This document shows positions 12,335 to 23,776 of a stretch of 64,000 nucleotides of DNA, piece after piece. The notes under the pieces are model-generated. The model had not been told where the DNA came from. It made no database searches and saw nothing but the letters and a program-made list of their open reading frames with translations. The stretch comes from Flectonema sp. DT1601. Lineage: Eukaryota; Euglenozoa; Diplonemea; Diplonemida; Diplonemidae. Each line of letters begins with the position of its first letter. Position 1 is the stretch's first letter. Where the stretch lies: the NCBI GenBank assembly GCA_964019425.1, contig OZ025845.1:310001-374000 (forward strand), in the 5' to 3' direction. The position numbers and the translations under genes are program-made.

Positions 12335-13318
12335 CTATTCTAAAGGACGGTTTGGCTTCATGTCTAGAGACTCAAGGAGGAAGCCTTTACCACCAAGGTA
12401 ATACTTGATTGGGTTAGCCATGTGATGAGGGCCTTCTTCTGTAACGAGCATAGCACATTCAGTGATGTCGAGGTAGGTACTTCTGCCTAATTCAAACATT
12501 TTGTTGAGTTCCTTCGTGTGCCATGTGAAGTCGGAATTATCACCCCCAGCGAATAGGATAACATCAAAACAAGCGATCGCATCAATTTCATCAGTGACAT
12601 CTCTACGTTTAGCGTAGGCATCAACGTACTTCTTTACATTACCAGCGTGCATCTCGTCAAGGACTTGGCAGTATTCTTCAACAAGATCTTCGTTGTTTTC
12701 AATACAATCAGATGTAAACATTCTGTAAAGAAGTGCCCTCTTAGTCCTGTGAGACATTCCTTGCATTTTCAAACTACTGCTCAACATGCTGTTCCAGGCC
12801 CATTCTCTCCAACCTGGTTGAGAACCAGAACCATTAACAATCCACATACCAGCAAATCTTGCTTGATTTGCATCAAATGTCGCGTAGTTAAGAAGAACTG
12901 ATGCCCCAGCTCCAACACCAAATCCGTAGATTCTATTGTATTTCTCGTCTAATCCAAAGTGTTTTACAACGTAACCAACTTGTTCTCCCATCATATCGAG
13001 TGTTAGTCGGTCTGCTTGAATTGCTTCCTTACAACCAACTTCGTGTCCAGGAGCATCGATATGAAGAACTAAAAACAAATCCTTAAAAATCTGACACTCA
13101 TCTAAAGAAAAGAAACTTCCAAAACACGTTAAATGATTTGTTCCGATGTCGTGATATGTAAGAATCACTTGTTTGTCTTTTTGTCTTTTAATATCACAAC
13201 CTGGCTCAACTGACACCGTGATAGGACCATGAGGAGTCTCAACGATGTGTGTTTCTTCATAACGATGTGACTTAAGGAGTCCCATGTCCTCCATTTCATC
13301 GTAGACTTCGTGAACCAT
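12335..13318 (-). CDS. NDRG-family alpha/beta-hydrolase-fold protein, 327 aa
   Basis: This is an intronless frame with ATG at 13318 and TAG at 12335. The product matches the N-myc downstream-regulated (NDR) family in length and order: ETPHGPITVSVEPG, the strand QVILTYHDIGTNHLTCF, then VLHIDAPGHEVG, then the elbow IYGFGVGAGASVLLNYA, where the catalytic Ser of true hydrolases is replaced by Gly/Val, as is usual in NDRG proteins. Later come FAGMWIVNG and the typical helix GWREWAWNSM. NDRG proteins are non-enzymatic members of the hydrolase fold linked to trafficking and stress responses, and plant and protist members are of similar size. Nothing looks truncated. An A-rich tract directly precedes the ATG, as for its neighbours. 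Confidence 0.92.
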   Translation of the reverse strand: MVHEVYDEMEDMGLLKSHRYEETHIVETPHGPITVSVEPGCDIKRQKDKQVILTYHDIGTNHLTCFGSFFSLDECQIFKDLFLVLHIDAPGHEVGCKEAIQADRLTLDMMGEQVGYVVKHFGLDEKYNRIYGFGVGAGASVLLNYATFDANQARFAGMWIVNGSGSQPGWREWAWNSMLSSSLKMQGMSHRTKRALLYRMFTSDCIENNEDLVEEYCQVLDEMHAGNVKKYVDAYAKRRDVTDEIDAIACFDVILFAGGDNSDFTWHTKELNKMFELGRSTYLDITECAMLVTEEGPHHMANPIKYYLGGKGFLLESLDMKPNRPLE

Positions 13319-14126
13319 TATTTTTTTTTTTTTTTTTTTTTTTAAGTTTGTTATGTCTGAAAATAATTTGATATCAACGTTTACGTTTTGTATTGCTTGC
13401 CGTGTCTTTTGTTTTGTTGTTGTTGTTTTTTTTTCCCCTTGTTTTTTTAGTACTTCCTGTTAAGAATAACAATACATATTAATGAGCTGTAAAATGTCAC
13501 CTGCATGGGGGCACTAAAATGGCGCATGCAATAAAAAAAAAGAGGAGGGAAGGGAAAAGGGTAGAAAAAGAACCCCTCTCAGACTCTTGCTGCAACGACA
13601 GCATAGTAGCCAAAGGGATTGTTAATCCTTTTTTTTTAAAAAAAGAGAAAAAAAGGTTTTCTTTCTTCCTTTCTTGTGTGCTGTAATGGATAAGTGTAAC
13701 GTGTTATTATTGCAGAAGAAGAAGAAGAAAAAGAAAGCGAGCGGAGGAAAAAAGAGAAGAACGCACAGAAACAATCATCCCTTCACTAACCCCCCGGAGG
13801 GTAGGAACATAAAATCCCCTTCAGCGCAGTGTATAGATTTGACAGGACCCAATCCTTTCTTTGTCTACTAACTTCCCTCCATTTTCTTTTTCCTTTTTCT
13901 TTTTTTTGTTGTTTTTTTTTTTGTTTTTTTAGAAAAGCCTATCTATATACTTGTTTTTTGACCAAACATTCGAATAACAACAACGCAGGTCAGGTTCTGC
14001 AGAGAGGACGTCAAAAGAGTGTAATGAAAACACCGAAGAGAAGAGTAAAAAATAAAACAATATTCGTGTCGCATAGCATCCTGAGTAATATTCAGGTAGA
14101 GAGAAGACATGATGAGAGACGTCACT
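13319..14126. other. intergenic, no gene supported
   Basis: It contains T-runs just upstream of the NDRG start (13321-13343), a CAA/GTT microsatellite near 13410, and a purine-rich stretch at 13710-13780. Overlapping short frames here are low-complexity and I do not accept them. Confidence 0.5.
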
Positions 14127-14315
14127 TCAGTCACAGTCTGGACCGAAACACTTATGAGGAGTGTGAATCTTGGGTGGTAAAGTGTCCCTAACTTCATCAG
14201 CCTTCACCATTAACTCAAATCCGAAACTACCCAAAAAATCCATCGTATTTGGTAGAGCTCCAGCTGTCTTGCTGAATCGATTGTCCATCGTATTCCATGT
14301 GTCACCCTTTCCCAT
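14127..14315 (-). CDS. small 62-aa protein, unknown function
   Basis: ATG at 14315, stop at 14127. The product is MGKGDTWNTMDNRFSKT followed by AGALPNTMDFLGSFGFELM and a C-terminus with HKCFGPDCD. It is soluble, of normal amino-acid composition and free of homopolymer-derived runs, unlike the other short frames nearby. An AT-rich leader directly precedes the ATG, as in the larger genes, and it lies on the same strand as all other host genes. I recognise no family. Short Gly/Asn/Phe-rich proteins of this kind occur among axonemal components, but that is only a guess. Confidence 0.5.
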   Translation of the reverse strand: MGKGDTWNTMDNRFSKTAGALPNTMDFLGSFGFELMVKADEVRDTLPPKIHTPHKCFGPDCD

Positions 14316-14666
14316 TTTTTATAGTTTTGTTATTATTTATTTAGTGTAACAGTGTCTGAATTTGAGAAATGAACGTTCGTTATTATTTATGTTACGCAAA
14401 TAAAATAAATCAATGCCACACATCGACAACAAATGCAAACAAAGGGAATAAATAACCAACCGTGAAAGGGTGAGAGAGAGAAAACAAGAAAGGGAAAAAA
14501 AATAACAAACAGAATAGACAAATAACAAAAAAGTTTTTTTTTTTTTTTTTTTTTTTCGTTTACGAGACAGACACGATTGGCGATGGGGAAGCGATGGGTT
14601 TTTCTTATTTGTTTTCATATTTATTCATTTTTTTCCTTTTTTTTTTTCTTTTTTTCCTTCCTAGCT

Positions 14667-14760
14667 AGTTATATAATCCAAAACGTTACTGCATATTATG
14701 AGGGCTCTATGAGGGTAACTCACAGTAACAGAGGACCCAATCTGCAACTGCGTCCGAAGA
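14667..14760 (+). repeat. hairpin repeat, copy 1
   Basis: First of five related copies. The conserved core runs GTTACTG, a spacer with TATTATGAG, then GGGTAACTCACAGTAAC. The outer arms GTTACTG and CAGTAAC pair perfectly. The downstream part AGAGGACCCAATC is shared with copies 2 and 5. Preceded by TTATATAATCC as in copies 2 and 5. Confidence 0.75.
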
Positions 14761-15432
14761 CTCAGTATGGATTGTCGTATATTGCTTAACTGAGCAGCAG
14801 CTTCAATAATAGAAAAACCACAACAGTGTTAGTCGACTTTAAAAAAAAAAAAAAACTAAAACTAATGCGTTGAACGTCACATTACAGATTTGTTTTAGTC
14901 ATCAAGTCCATCAGACTACCGAGTATCAGTTAGGTAGACACTCAAAGAGTACCGGGTGGCTCTTCTGAGGGTCCCCAATACTGCGGTAGGAATGCCACAT
15001 TACAGATTTTTTTTTTTTTTTTTGCTTAAAATTGTTGATATTCGGAGAGTTGTTTTTTTTTTTTTTTTTTTTTTTTTTGAAGGGTGACAATCATGCCCAA
15101 CAAATCACAAACCCAATACAAGTTAAAGAGAACCTCCGCGTGAATTATAAATACCACATCACACGTGCCTTAAGACGCAATCAATAAAAAGCTATAGGGA
15201 AGCGTACACATAGTGTCTGTAAAAAAGGTATCATCAAAAAAATAAAATAAAAAATAAGAATTGGCTTATAACAAAACAATTATTGATTTTTTCGTACAAG
15301 CCAGTGACATGCACACAAGCCAGATGAAAAATCTTATCTCAAGAAATGAAAAGATGCGGTCAGGTTTCACTCATTCTACGTGAGCAAAAAACCGCCTGAA
15401 GGAGAGAATAGAGTTATATTTATTATTTTTGG

Positions 15433-15490
15433 GAAAACCTACAGATCCACCCACAGGTTTGGAGAAACGTATACTACGGTCACGGCCTTG
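15433..15490 (+). repeat. short dispersed repeat shared with 37,071-37,128
   Basis: This segment, from GGGAAAACCTACAGATCC through GGTTTGGAGAAACG to GGTCACGGCCT, is almost identical to the segment directly before the second coiled-coil repeat copy at 37,129. It is the only piece of that repeat found in the host block. It may be the end of a mobile element. Confidence 0.7.
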
Positions 15491-15787
15491 TGTAGCTTTT
15501 TTAAAATCGTTGGCCCTCCATTCTGGGCGGAAGTTTTTTTTTGTTGTTATTGTTGTTGTTGTAGTTGTTTTTTTGCAATATTTTCTCTGATTTAAAATAA
15601 AATATTAAAAAAAAAAAAGAAAAAAAAAAACACATTGATATTTTGCTTTTATAAATAAAAAAGGAGCGAAACAAAAGCAAAAAAAAAGTAACGAAGCAGT
15701 GTCGCTTTTTTTTTTTGGCTATCAAAAACGCCATCGACATTACCCAGCGAGGTTAAAATAAATTAAACTAACTTTTCGTTTGTTAGT

Positions 15788-15888
15788 CAGTTATATAATC
15801 CAACATTACTGTATATTATGAGTGCTCTAAGGAGGGTAACTCACAGTAACAGAGGACCCAATCCGTAGCCATATCCGAAGATTTCGCA
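15788..15888 (+). repeat. hairpin repeat, copy 2
   Basis: About 100 bp nearly identical to copy 5 at 21,190: TTATATAATCCAACATTACT, then GAGTGCTCTAAGGAGGG, then ACTCACAGTAACAGAGGACC, ending near CCGAAGATTTCGC. Outer arms TTACTGT and ACAGTAA and inner arms TGAGT and ACTCA can both pair. Confidence 0.8.
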
Positions 15889-16131
15889 TACATGGTTTCT
15901 ATTGATAAATCATAAAATTGTAATTTTTTTTTTTTTAAAAAAAAATGAATACAAAAAAAAAAAAAAAAAAAAAAAAAGTTGCTTTGTACAACCACTGAGT
16001 GTCTTACCTGGATCAGGTACAACGAAAGAAAAAGATATTTCAAAATAGCGATCAAATTAATATCGACAACCTCTCAATGTAGGTACGACTAATTCGATTC
16101 TCTGAAAAATCCAAATACAACATAATATGTA

Positions 16132-16215
16132 TCTCGATAATGGATGCATTTTTGACCAACCGGCTGCTCGCAGTAAAACTAGTTTTCGCAGCCAGTTATT
16201 TTTAGAATGAACTAA
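16132..16215 (+). repeat. decayed end of the 38-42 kb TIR transposon family
   Basis: This segment matches 42,526-42,610, the right end of the 4.4-kb DNA transposon, at close to 90 percent by eye: ATGGATGCATTTTTGACCAA, GGCTGCTCG, AGTTTTCGC and GTTATTTTTAGAATGA are shared. The terminal inverted repeat is recognisable but carries differences. No transposase sequence is near, so it is a solitary, older end fragment lying among host genes. Confidence 0.75.
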
Positions 16216-17223
16216 TAAAACAGATACCACTCCCTTCAATACGACAAAGCGAAGAGGGAAAAAGAGAGAAAGAGAGAGGGGGAAAAAAAAAGAAATCAGG
16301 AAAATAATAATACTGCTTTTGGTTTGTAGGCAAAAAATCAATCATCGCCAAAAAAAAAAAAAAAAATGAAAAAAGAGGCTTTTTTGTGATAATGATCAGG
16401 AGTTTATAATAATGATTAATAAACAATCCTGGTAAAAAAAAAGAAGAAAAAAAAAAAAATGACATGTAAGCCGAATCTGTTTTTTTATGTTCTTTGTAGG
16501 TAACAGTAAAAGAACGTTTTATTTTTTTTTTTTTTTGAGAAGAAATAATAAGCGCACACGCATTCACAACATGAATATTTTGCTGGTGTGTTTAATGGTA
16601 CCTAATAAATTGATATATGCTAGTTAGACTTGCGGGAAAAAAAAAAAAAAAAGATGTGTTTGTGAGAGATCCACAAAAAGATATCAAAAAGGGAGAACTT
16701 TGGGAATCATGACATTATACTTTATTGCAACTCTTCCATCCAACAAAATAGAAACCCGTCAAATGACTCCCAAGCTTCTTCAGGTTTTTTTTCACTAAAA
16801 AGAAAGCTACCCAGAGAAGGAACCAACGCAGACATAAATAACGAAAATTGCAAAAATTGGTAAAGGGAGGATAGGACAATCCTTAAAAATAATTTTTTAC
16901 AAAACCAAAAAAAGAAAGAAAAAAAAACAAGACGATCGTGATTCCGCTCAGGCAGTGACAACCTGCTATATACGACACATATATCAAAAATCAGTGACTC
17001 ACCTGCACCCTGTCTGCCAATTAAAACCAATTCAGGGACACCTCAAGGCTACATTAAATACCAGGCAATCAAATAATTTTTTTTGTTTTATGTTTTTTTT
17101 TTGGGGGGGGGCTGAAATGAAAAAAAATACCACCTCAGCAAAAAAAAAAGTACCACAACAAACGATTGAAATGACGAGTTTCACCTACCAGGAGGAAACA
17201 AAATAAACACATAATTACAAACA

Positions 17224-17258
<35 letters not shown>

Positions 17259-18349
17259 TGATCAAATACGACTCAGACAACAAAGATGTTAAAAAATAAA
17301 AATAGAAGCCTGGGTTTGCTTGTTTTTTTTTTCTCCTCATTTTTTTTTTTTTTTACTTTTTTTTTTTTTGTCCAATTACGTTCAATAATCTGGTGAGAAC
17401 TGTTTAAACAAAGAGATCTTCCAAATGAAGAATAATTAATCAAAATCTGTTCTGAGGTTGCGCGCGGTTTCGATTGCGCGAAACCGAACTCGGTTGTTGA
17501 AAAAGAAAAAAAAAAAAAAGCACTACTACAGCAACTGGGAACCATTACCATGGCACAGAATTGTTGAAATTAACTTCAGCCAATACTCTTGCCAAAGTCT
17601 CACGTTAGTTTGTGTCGAAAGGAATAAATAAATAATGTATTGTAGTTGGTTTGCTTATTTTTTTTTTTTTTTTTAGCTAACAAAAAAAAAATTTAAAAAA
17701 AAAACCCCGTCGTCAAGCCATTCTCACTTCTTTTGTTGTAGAAGTGGAAAATAAAAAATAAAATAAAAAATAATAACAATGTTACTAATCATTGAGCCCT
17801 ACACACAGGGCAGCCATAATCTCGTTTACAACAACAGTCGATAATAAATACATTGATAAATACAGTTTTGTCAGTAATAACGTTTTTTTTTTTTTTTTTT
17901 TTTTTTGAAATAAAAAAGAATAGAGCCTTGCAAGCTTGTTAACTAGAAAAAATCCATCACCGAACTATTTAAAAAAGAATAACACACTTTTTTTCACTCA
18001 GCTACAGTGACCCCCCCGAGACGGTATCTAAATGAGAACACACTCATGTAGTTTACGTCTCACCAGAGATATCCAATAACACGTAGACTTCACCACCTAG
18101 AAGGACATCAGTATCGAAGGTAATAAGAATCTTGTCCACAAGTTACTACTACAAGTATTTGAATTACTCTCACAGAGGGAATCGATGATCATAACAGGCT
18201 ACATCAACTTTCTCCAATAGGATCGACCAAGAGTATGATTTCCAGACTGCATAGAGCCAGTAGAATCAACTACAACTAATCAAACAGTTAGTTCACTGAG
18301 ACCAGATATTAATTGCTTCTCATCTGAGTTGTCTCTATTTTAATCTTTT

Positions 18350-18405
18350 CCAATCCAACGTTACTGTATATTATGAGTGCTCTATGAGGGTAACTCACAG
18401 CAACA
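18350..18405 (+). repeat. hairpin repeat, copy 3
   Basis: Core CCAACGTTACTGTATATTAT followed by GAGTGCTCTATGAGGGTAAC and CTCACAGCAACAG. The right outer arm differs by one base from copies 2 and 5, which weakens the outer stem; the inner TGAGT/ACTCA arms are kept. The flank after the core is unrelated to copies 1, 2 and 5. Confidence 0.75.
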
Positions 18406-18670
18406 GGTGGTGAAAGTCAATAATAAAGTAAAAAATTAAATTTTCATCAACGGTGTTTAAAGCAATGCAGCTGTTTGTTCGGTTTTAAGCCTCAATATAG
18501 AATCAATGATCATAACAGGCTACATCAACTTTCTCCAATAGGATCGACCAAGAGTATGATTTCCAGACTGCACAGAGCCAGTAGAATCAACTACAACTAA
18601 TCAAACAGTTAGTTCACTGAGACCAGATATTAATTGCTTCTCATCTGAGTTGTCTCTATTTTAATCTTTT

Positions 18671-18727
18671 CCAATCCAACGTTACTGTATATTATGAGTG
18701 CTCTATGAGGGTAACTCACAGCAACAG
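18671..18727 (+). repeat. hairpin repeat, copy 4
   Basis: Identical to copy 3 in the core because it lies at the same place in the second unit of the 319-bp tandem duplication. It adds no independent evidence of conservation. Confidence 0.75.
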
Positions 18728-20830
18728 GTGGTGAAAGTCAATAATAAAGCAAAAAATTAAATTTTCATCAACGGTGTTTAAAGCAATGCAGCTGTTTGTT
18801 CGGTTTTAAGCCTCAATATTTCTTTTTTTTTTTTAAAAAAATAATAATAGTAAAAGTAGAAAATAAGATTTTAAAAAAAAAAAAAATACTCAACAAGAGT
18901 CGTACGCGATGTTTGAAGCCTGAAGCTGATTCAAAAAAAAAAAAAAAAAAAAAAGAATTTTTTTTTCGTTCGCATTATTTTTCTCTCACAAAAATAAGAA
19001 TAGAATAAAGAAAAAGAAAGAAAAAACAGGGAAATGGTGAAAAAAAAACAGTTGGGTAGCGGATTCGAAGACAAATAACAAGATTTTAATCAGGTTGAGA
19101 AATTCGGTGATATCTCCCCTAGAAAAAATACCGAGAAAAAAAAAATTTTTTTTTTTCGTGCCTATTCAAAGGTACTTTAACTGCTGTTGTTGTTATCAGT
19201 ATAAATACACTCATTCCAATTCAATAAATAAAATGTATTGTTTTTGCACGGGTGGTAACTCAATTGCCTTTGAAAGGCAGCAACCAACTAGCTCTATCTT
19301 TCAAGTAATATAAATAAAAAAAAAATTTGATTGGTTTTTCAACAAGCTTAATACTAGGGGAGTTTGGGGAAGGGAAATTTCTTTTCTTAATTTTTAAAAA
19401 AAATTAAAAAAAAAAAAAAAAAAAAAAAATTGTGAAAACCTTGAAACAGGGCATCCTGTAAGAAGATTGGAAAGAAGAAAACCATAAACTGATGAAAACA
19501 GAACAAAAGAACAAAATAAATAAATAAAAAACCGAAACAACAAAAAAGTCTACTTCAATTCGTCTCATTACATTGGGTTCTCCGCCCAAACTCAGTAGAT
19601 ACCCGCCAGGCGATTAAACAACTTGAGAATGCAATATTTATTGTCAATGATTGACTCCCATGAGCAACAAACGCGCAAACCCACTCATCACCACCACGTT
19701 TCTCTCTGAGACGTACATCCGAAACAGAGAACTGTGGCAGCGTAACTTTTAATCACATCAACAGTTTAGTACTACAAAGTGTTTGTTTTGTTTTTTCTTC
19801 CCTCAGAAAAACCAATTCGCGTAGCCACGCAAAATGGTTTTACTCTCAAACTCAACAACATAAAAATAATAACGATGAGGCAATTTTGCGATGCCGGGGG
19901 GAATAAAAAAAAAAAAAAGAAGAAAAGAAAAAAAAACACACATGAACTCATAGCAGTAGCAGTAGCAAGAAAAAAAGGCTTTTCGGGTAAAGCGAAGAGA
20001 AAGTAAAATAGAAACAATACTTAAACTAGTAGAATGTGACGTTTGAATGACAACTCAGACGAACACTAAATTCAACACACTCCAAGTACCATTGGTGGTG
20101 TAACCTAGCTTCTCCTTCTTTTTTTTTTTTCTTTTTTTTTTTTTTTCCACATAAAAAATAAAGGGCTCAGATTCCCAGTGACTTCTATGTCAGTCATTTT
20201 TTTGGGAAAAAAAAAAACCCCCTCGGTATTTCGGACATAAAATTATTGTATACCGCAATTAACGCTCCAAGCTCAGGCAGCCTGATACTACCACGCAAGA
20301 TACACCGGAAAGGTTCTCGTGGAAAAGCGCTCTCCCCCCCCGCGGGCTTGTTCTATATGCAAGAAACAGATTCAGAAGGGGTGGGAAAACTTTGTCGTGT
20401 AAAGGATAAAATAATAACCTGTTTAATGATCACATTTCACTTGTACCCAAATGATGCTGGTTTTAGTAGAAAACTCCTTATGACTAAACAGGACATCAAA
20501 AAAAAAAAAAAAGAGAAAACACTCTTGGAGTGGATATCGGATCGATTTGCGTCGAAAAAATTGCAACGGTTTAGTTTATTTTTTTTTTTTTCACAAAAAA
20601 TTTCGACCCGTTGTATGAGACCGCAAGAAATAACCCAAAAGTTTTTTTAAACGTTAATCTTTTTTTTTTTTTTTTTTCCAAATCGATAATACCAGTGTAT
20701 TAGTGTGCCTATCGATTTTGTTTTTTTGTTTTTTTTTGAAATCGAGTGTGTGAGGCGGAACAGATAACTCTTTTTTTTTATAAATAATAAATACCATAGG
20801 AAATGCTATCATGGTTTACCATCACTATGT

Positions 20831-20866
<36 letters not shown>

Positions 20867-20875
20867 ACCAACGAT

Positions 20876-21141
20876 TATGCATAAAGTATTGAATGGCAGC
20901 ATGATGACCCTGCGTTGTCAAGTTAGTATCATTAATTTTAGAACAGAAAAGTGAGAATAAGAAAAGTATTCATTTCTGCAGTTTCCTAACATCAAAACCC
21001 TGATGCATAAATTATCGAATGGCTGCTGATGACCCTGCGTTGTCAAGTTAGTATCATTAATTTTAGAACAGAAAAGTGAGAATAAGAAAAGTAGAGATCA
21101 ATAAAAGAAAAGTATTCATTTCTGTAGTTTCCTAACATCAA
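20876..21141. repeat. tandem duplication of a unit of about 125 bp
   Basis: Units 20,876-20,995 and 21,003-21,141 share TGCATAAA, GATGACCCTGCGTTGTCAAG, TTAGTATCATTAATTTTAGA and CAGTTTCCTAACATCAAA (C to T at one site). The second copy carries a short extra segment (GAGATCAATAAAAGAAAAGT region). It lies just upstream of hairpin repeat copy 5. No coding frame. Confidence 0.85.
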
Positions 21142-21189
21142 AGGGTAATAGAATATGTAGTTTCAGGCCTTAATCTTATAAGTCAAGTT

Positions 21190-21293
21190 CGTTAGTTATA
21201 TAATCCAACATTACTGTATATTATGAGTGCTCTAAGGAGGGTAACTCACAGTAACAGAGGACCCAATCCGTAGCCATATCCGAAGATTTCGCG
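21190..21293 (+). repeat. hairpin repeat, copy 5
   Basis: Same 100-bp form as copy 2, with matching left (GTTAGTTATATAATCC) and right (CCGAAGATTTCGC) limits although the copies lie 5.4 kb apart. The shared limits define the true unit as about 100 bp. Confidence 0.8.
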
Positions 21294-23776
21294 TGGATTG
21301 TTGAAGTAGCATCGACTGAAAGATTAATAAATACCAATCTCCAGCTTTCCGCCTCGCCGTAGCTTATTACTCTATCGAACTAAAATAAAATCAAACAAGG
21401 AAATCAGTCCGGGGGGAGGGAAAATAAATATAAAAAAAAAAAAAAAAAAAACGTGTGTGTGATATTGTCTTCGAAACAACAACAACATAATTTTTTTAAA
21501 AAAAAAAAAAAAGAATTAAAATAAAAAGACCCCCCCCTGTCCGGGGGGAGCAACGATAAATGCCTCAAAAAAAGCTGGTAGTAAACAAGAATAAAAAATA
21601 AATAAAAACTATAAAAAAAAAAAACACCCAACTCGCAAGATGATTTTTTTACTTTACCGTCGACACTCGGGTATAATGAATGTCAACAGTAACACAGCGA
21701 ATAGAATAAAATGAAATTCCAAAAAAAAAAATAAAAGTAAACAAAACAAAACCAAAAATATTGAAGAGAAAAAAAAAGAAGAAAAAAAAAAACAGGAGAT
21801 GGGGGAAAAAAAGGGGGATTCAAGAAAATAGACTTCCATCCCAACTTTAGACACGTTTCCTACTTTCTTTAGTTTTTTTTTTTTTTTTTTTTTTTTTTGT
21901 TTTTTTTTTCCTGAGACAATGAGAACCGTATACAACTACAGTATTTCATTTTCATTTTCATTTTTTTTTTTTTTTTTTTAAATCAAAAAATCGTAATAAG
22001 TTGTTTGAATGAGAAACCCAGAAAAGACAAACATTTGGATAGCAAGTCTGCGACTACTTAAGGAGATCAATTTTTATTTTAAAAAAAAAAAAAACAAGAA
22101 GATCCTAAAAAGGAGACGCAAACACATTTTAATAACTACAATTATTGCCATTGGAGTGAAGTAGTACTTCAAGGTTAGGTTGCCTTTATTTTTTTATTTT
22201 TTTCGATTTTTTTTCTTACACATTTCGTTCATTTCATCCTTTTCATAAGGGTTCTTGTTTTCTTTCACCCCGTGGAGTGCATGCATCAAAAAAAAAAAAA
22301 AAAGAAAAGAAAAGAAGAAAGAAGGGAAAAAAAAAAAATCACTCGATTTTCTGTAATATCTCAGCAGTGACACTAACGAGAATACAGAAGTCACAGTAAT
22401 AGAAAGGTGTCCAACTTGTTATCAGGTAATTTGTTACACTGAAAAGCAACGAAGTAGAGATTCTGTTTTGCTCAACCAGTCTTGATGGGTAAATCACAAC
22501 GCGATGCCACTACTCACAGTAATACTTACCTACGAGACACAGAGTGTACATTCGTAAATATATTAATGAGAAAGGGGGGAAAAAAATGGAAAAGGAAAAA
22601 AGCGCCACAACGGTTGCTAACAACCATAATGATGAGTAAGCGGAATCAGTTTTTTTTTTTTTTTTTTTTTTTTTTCTCCTTGGAAAGGCAAGAGATTCAA
22701 TAAAAAAACCGATATTTTCTGCGCCCGTCTCCCCTTTTCCTTTTTTTTTTTTTTTTTTTTTTTTTTTGTAAAACAGAAAACACCATCAACACCACTATTG
22801 GTTAGGGACTTCGCTATTATTGATGAACGGGAAAAAAACCACATTTCAAGGTATTCTTCATCAGGCTAAGCATTAGCGGAAATGCTTTTTCGACTAACCT
22901 ACACTTTCGGGCTATAGCTTCTTTTGCGGTGGTATAACGGCGCTCTATATTACAATATAAAAAAAAAAAAAAAACTAAATAAATAAATGAGAGAAAATCG
23001 CATTGAGCGAGCAACGAAAAGGTGTGATTTTCCGAACCAAGAACAGTTTTTTTTTTTTTTTTTTGTTTTTTTTTTTTTTCTAAAGAAAAAAAAAAAAAGA
23101 GACGAAACACGACAAGTAGACCTCTATCACTTCACAAACAACAACACAGAAAAGGAAGAAACCAACATAATCGTTATCCAGTTATGCTATAACAGGCTAG
23201 AAAGGATTATGTGTGTTTCCCAGATAATAAAAATAAAATTTAAAAAAAAAAAGGAAAAACAAGACACTAATATTACCACCGATTACTAAAATACAACTTC
23301 TCCAGTATGCAGTAGTTAGTCACGGCATGCTTTCCCAATTGCTAGCAGTAGTCCAATTGAATTCATTCATATTTCAGACACTATGAATGCACGTATCAAC
23401 ACGTACATAACATTGCGTAACATAGCACTCACTGAGGTGCTATTGAAGCTGTTTTTTTTGTACTTTGATGATGCTACTCCCGATTAGAATATTTTTTTTT
23501 TTCTTTTTCAATTCTTTTTTACTTTTTTTTTAAAACCGTTTTTTTTTTTTTTTTTTTGGTTATTTCTGATTGTCTGCCTGCGCTCCAGTAGCAATCTTCT
23601 TGTTGGTTTGTAACTTTGAAGTTTTCCCACATCCCACATGGGACTTCATACCTACAAAGGACTCTTTTCTGAAACACGAAGTGAAAGGGTAAGACTATAG
23701 GCTTACTAAGTTAGCTGTTGAGAGAGGTGAGAGATGGTTGTACGTTTGCTTGTTTTTTCGATTTTTTTTTTTTTTT

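Larger units (their letters stand above)
18180..18819. repeat. tandem duplication of a 319-bp unit
   Basis: Two adjacent copies, 18,180-18,498 and 18,501-18,819, differ at only a handful of positions. Each runs from AATCRATGATCATAACAGG to TTTTAAGCCTCAATAT and contains a copy of the hairpin repeat (18,350-18,405 and 18,671-18,727). Near identity means the duplication is recent or is being homogenised. No frame spans the unit, so it is a candidate non-coding transcript or an unequal-exchange product. Confidence 0.9.
14316..23776. other. 9.4-kb gene-free stretch with dispersed hairpin repeats and tandem duplications
   Basis: No protein gene can be supported across this interval. Every frame is either poly-Phe/poly-Lys or too short. 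The stretch holds five copies of one hairpin-forming repeat, a 319-bp tandem duplication, a second tandem duplication of about 125 bp, a transposon-end relic and a short sequence shared with the repeat province at 37 kb, all listed separately. Segments of normal composition, for example 14880-15000, 17990-18350 and 23290-23460, could be non-coding RNA genes but show no known signature. Confidence 0.6.
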
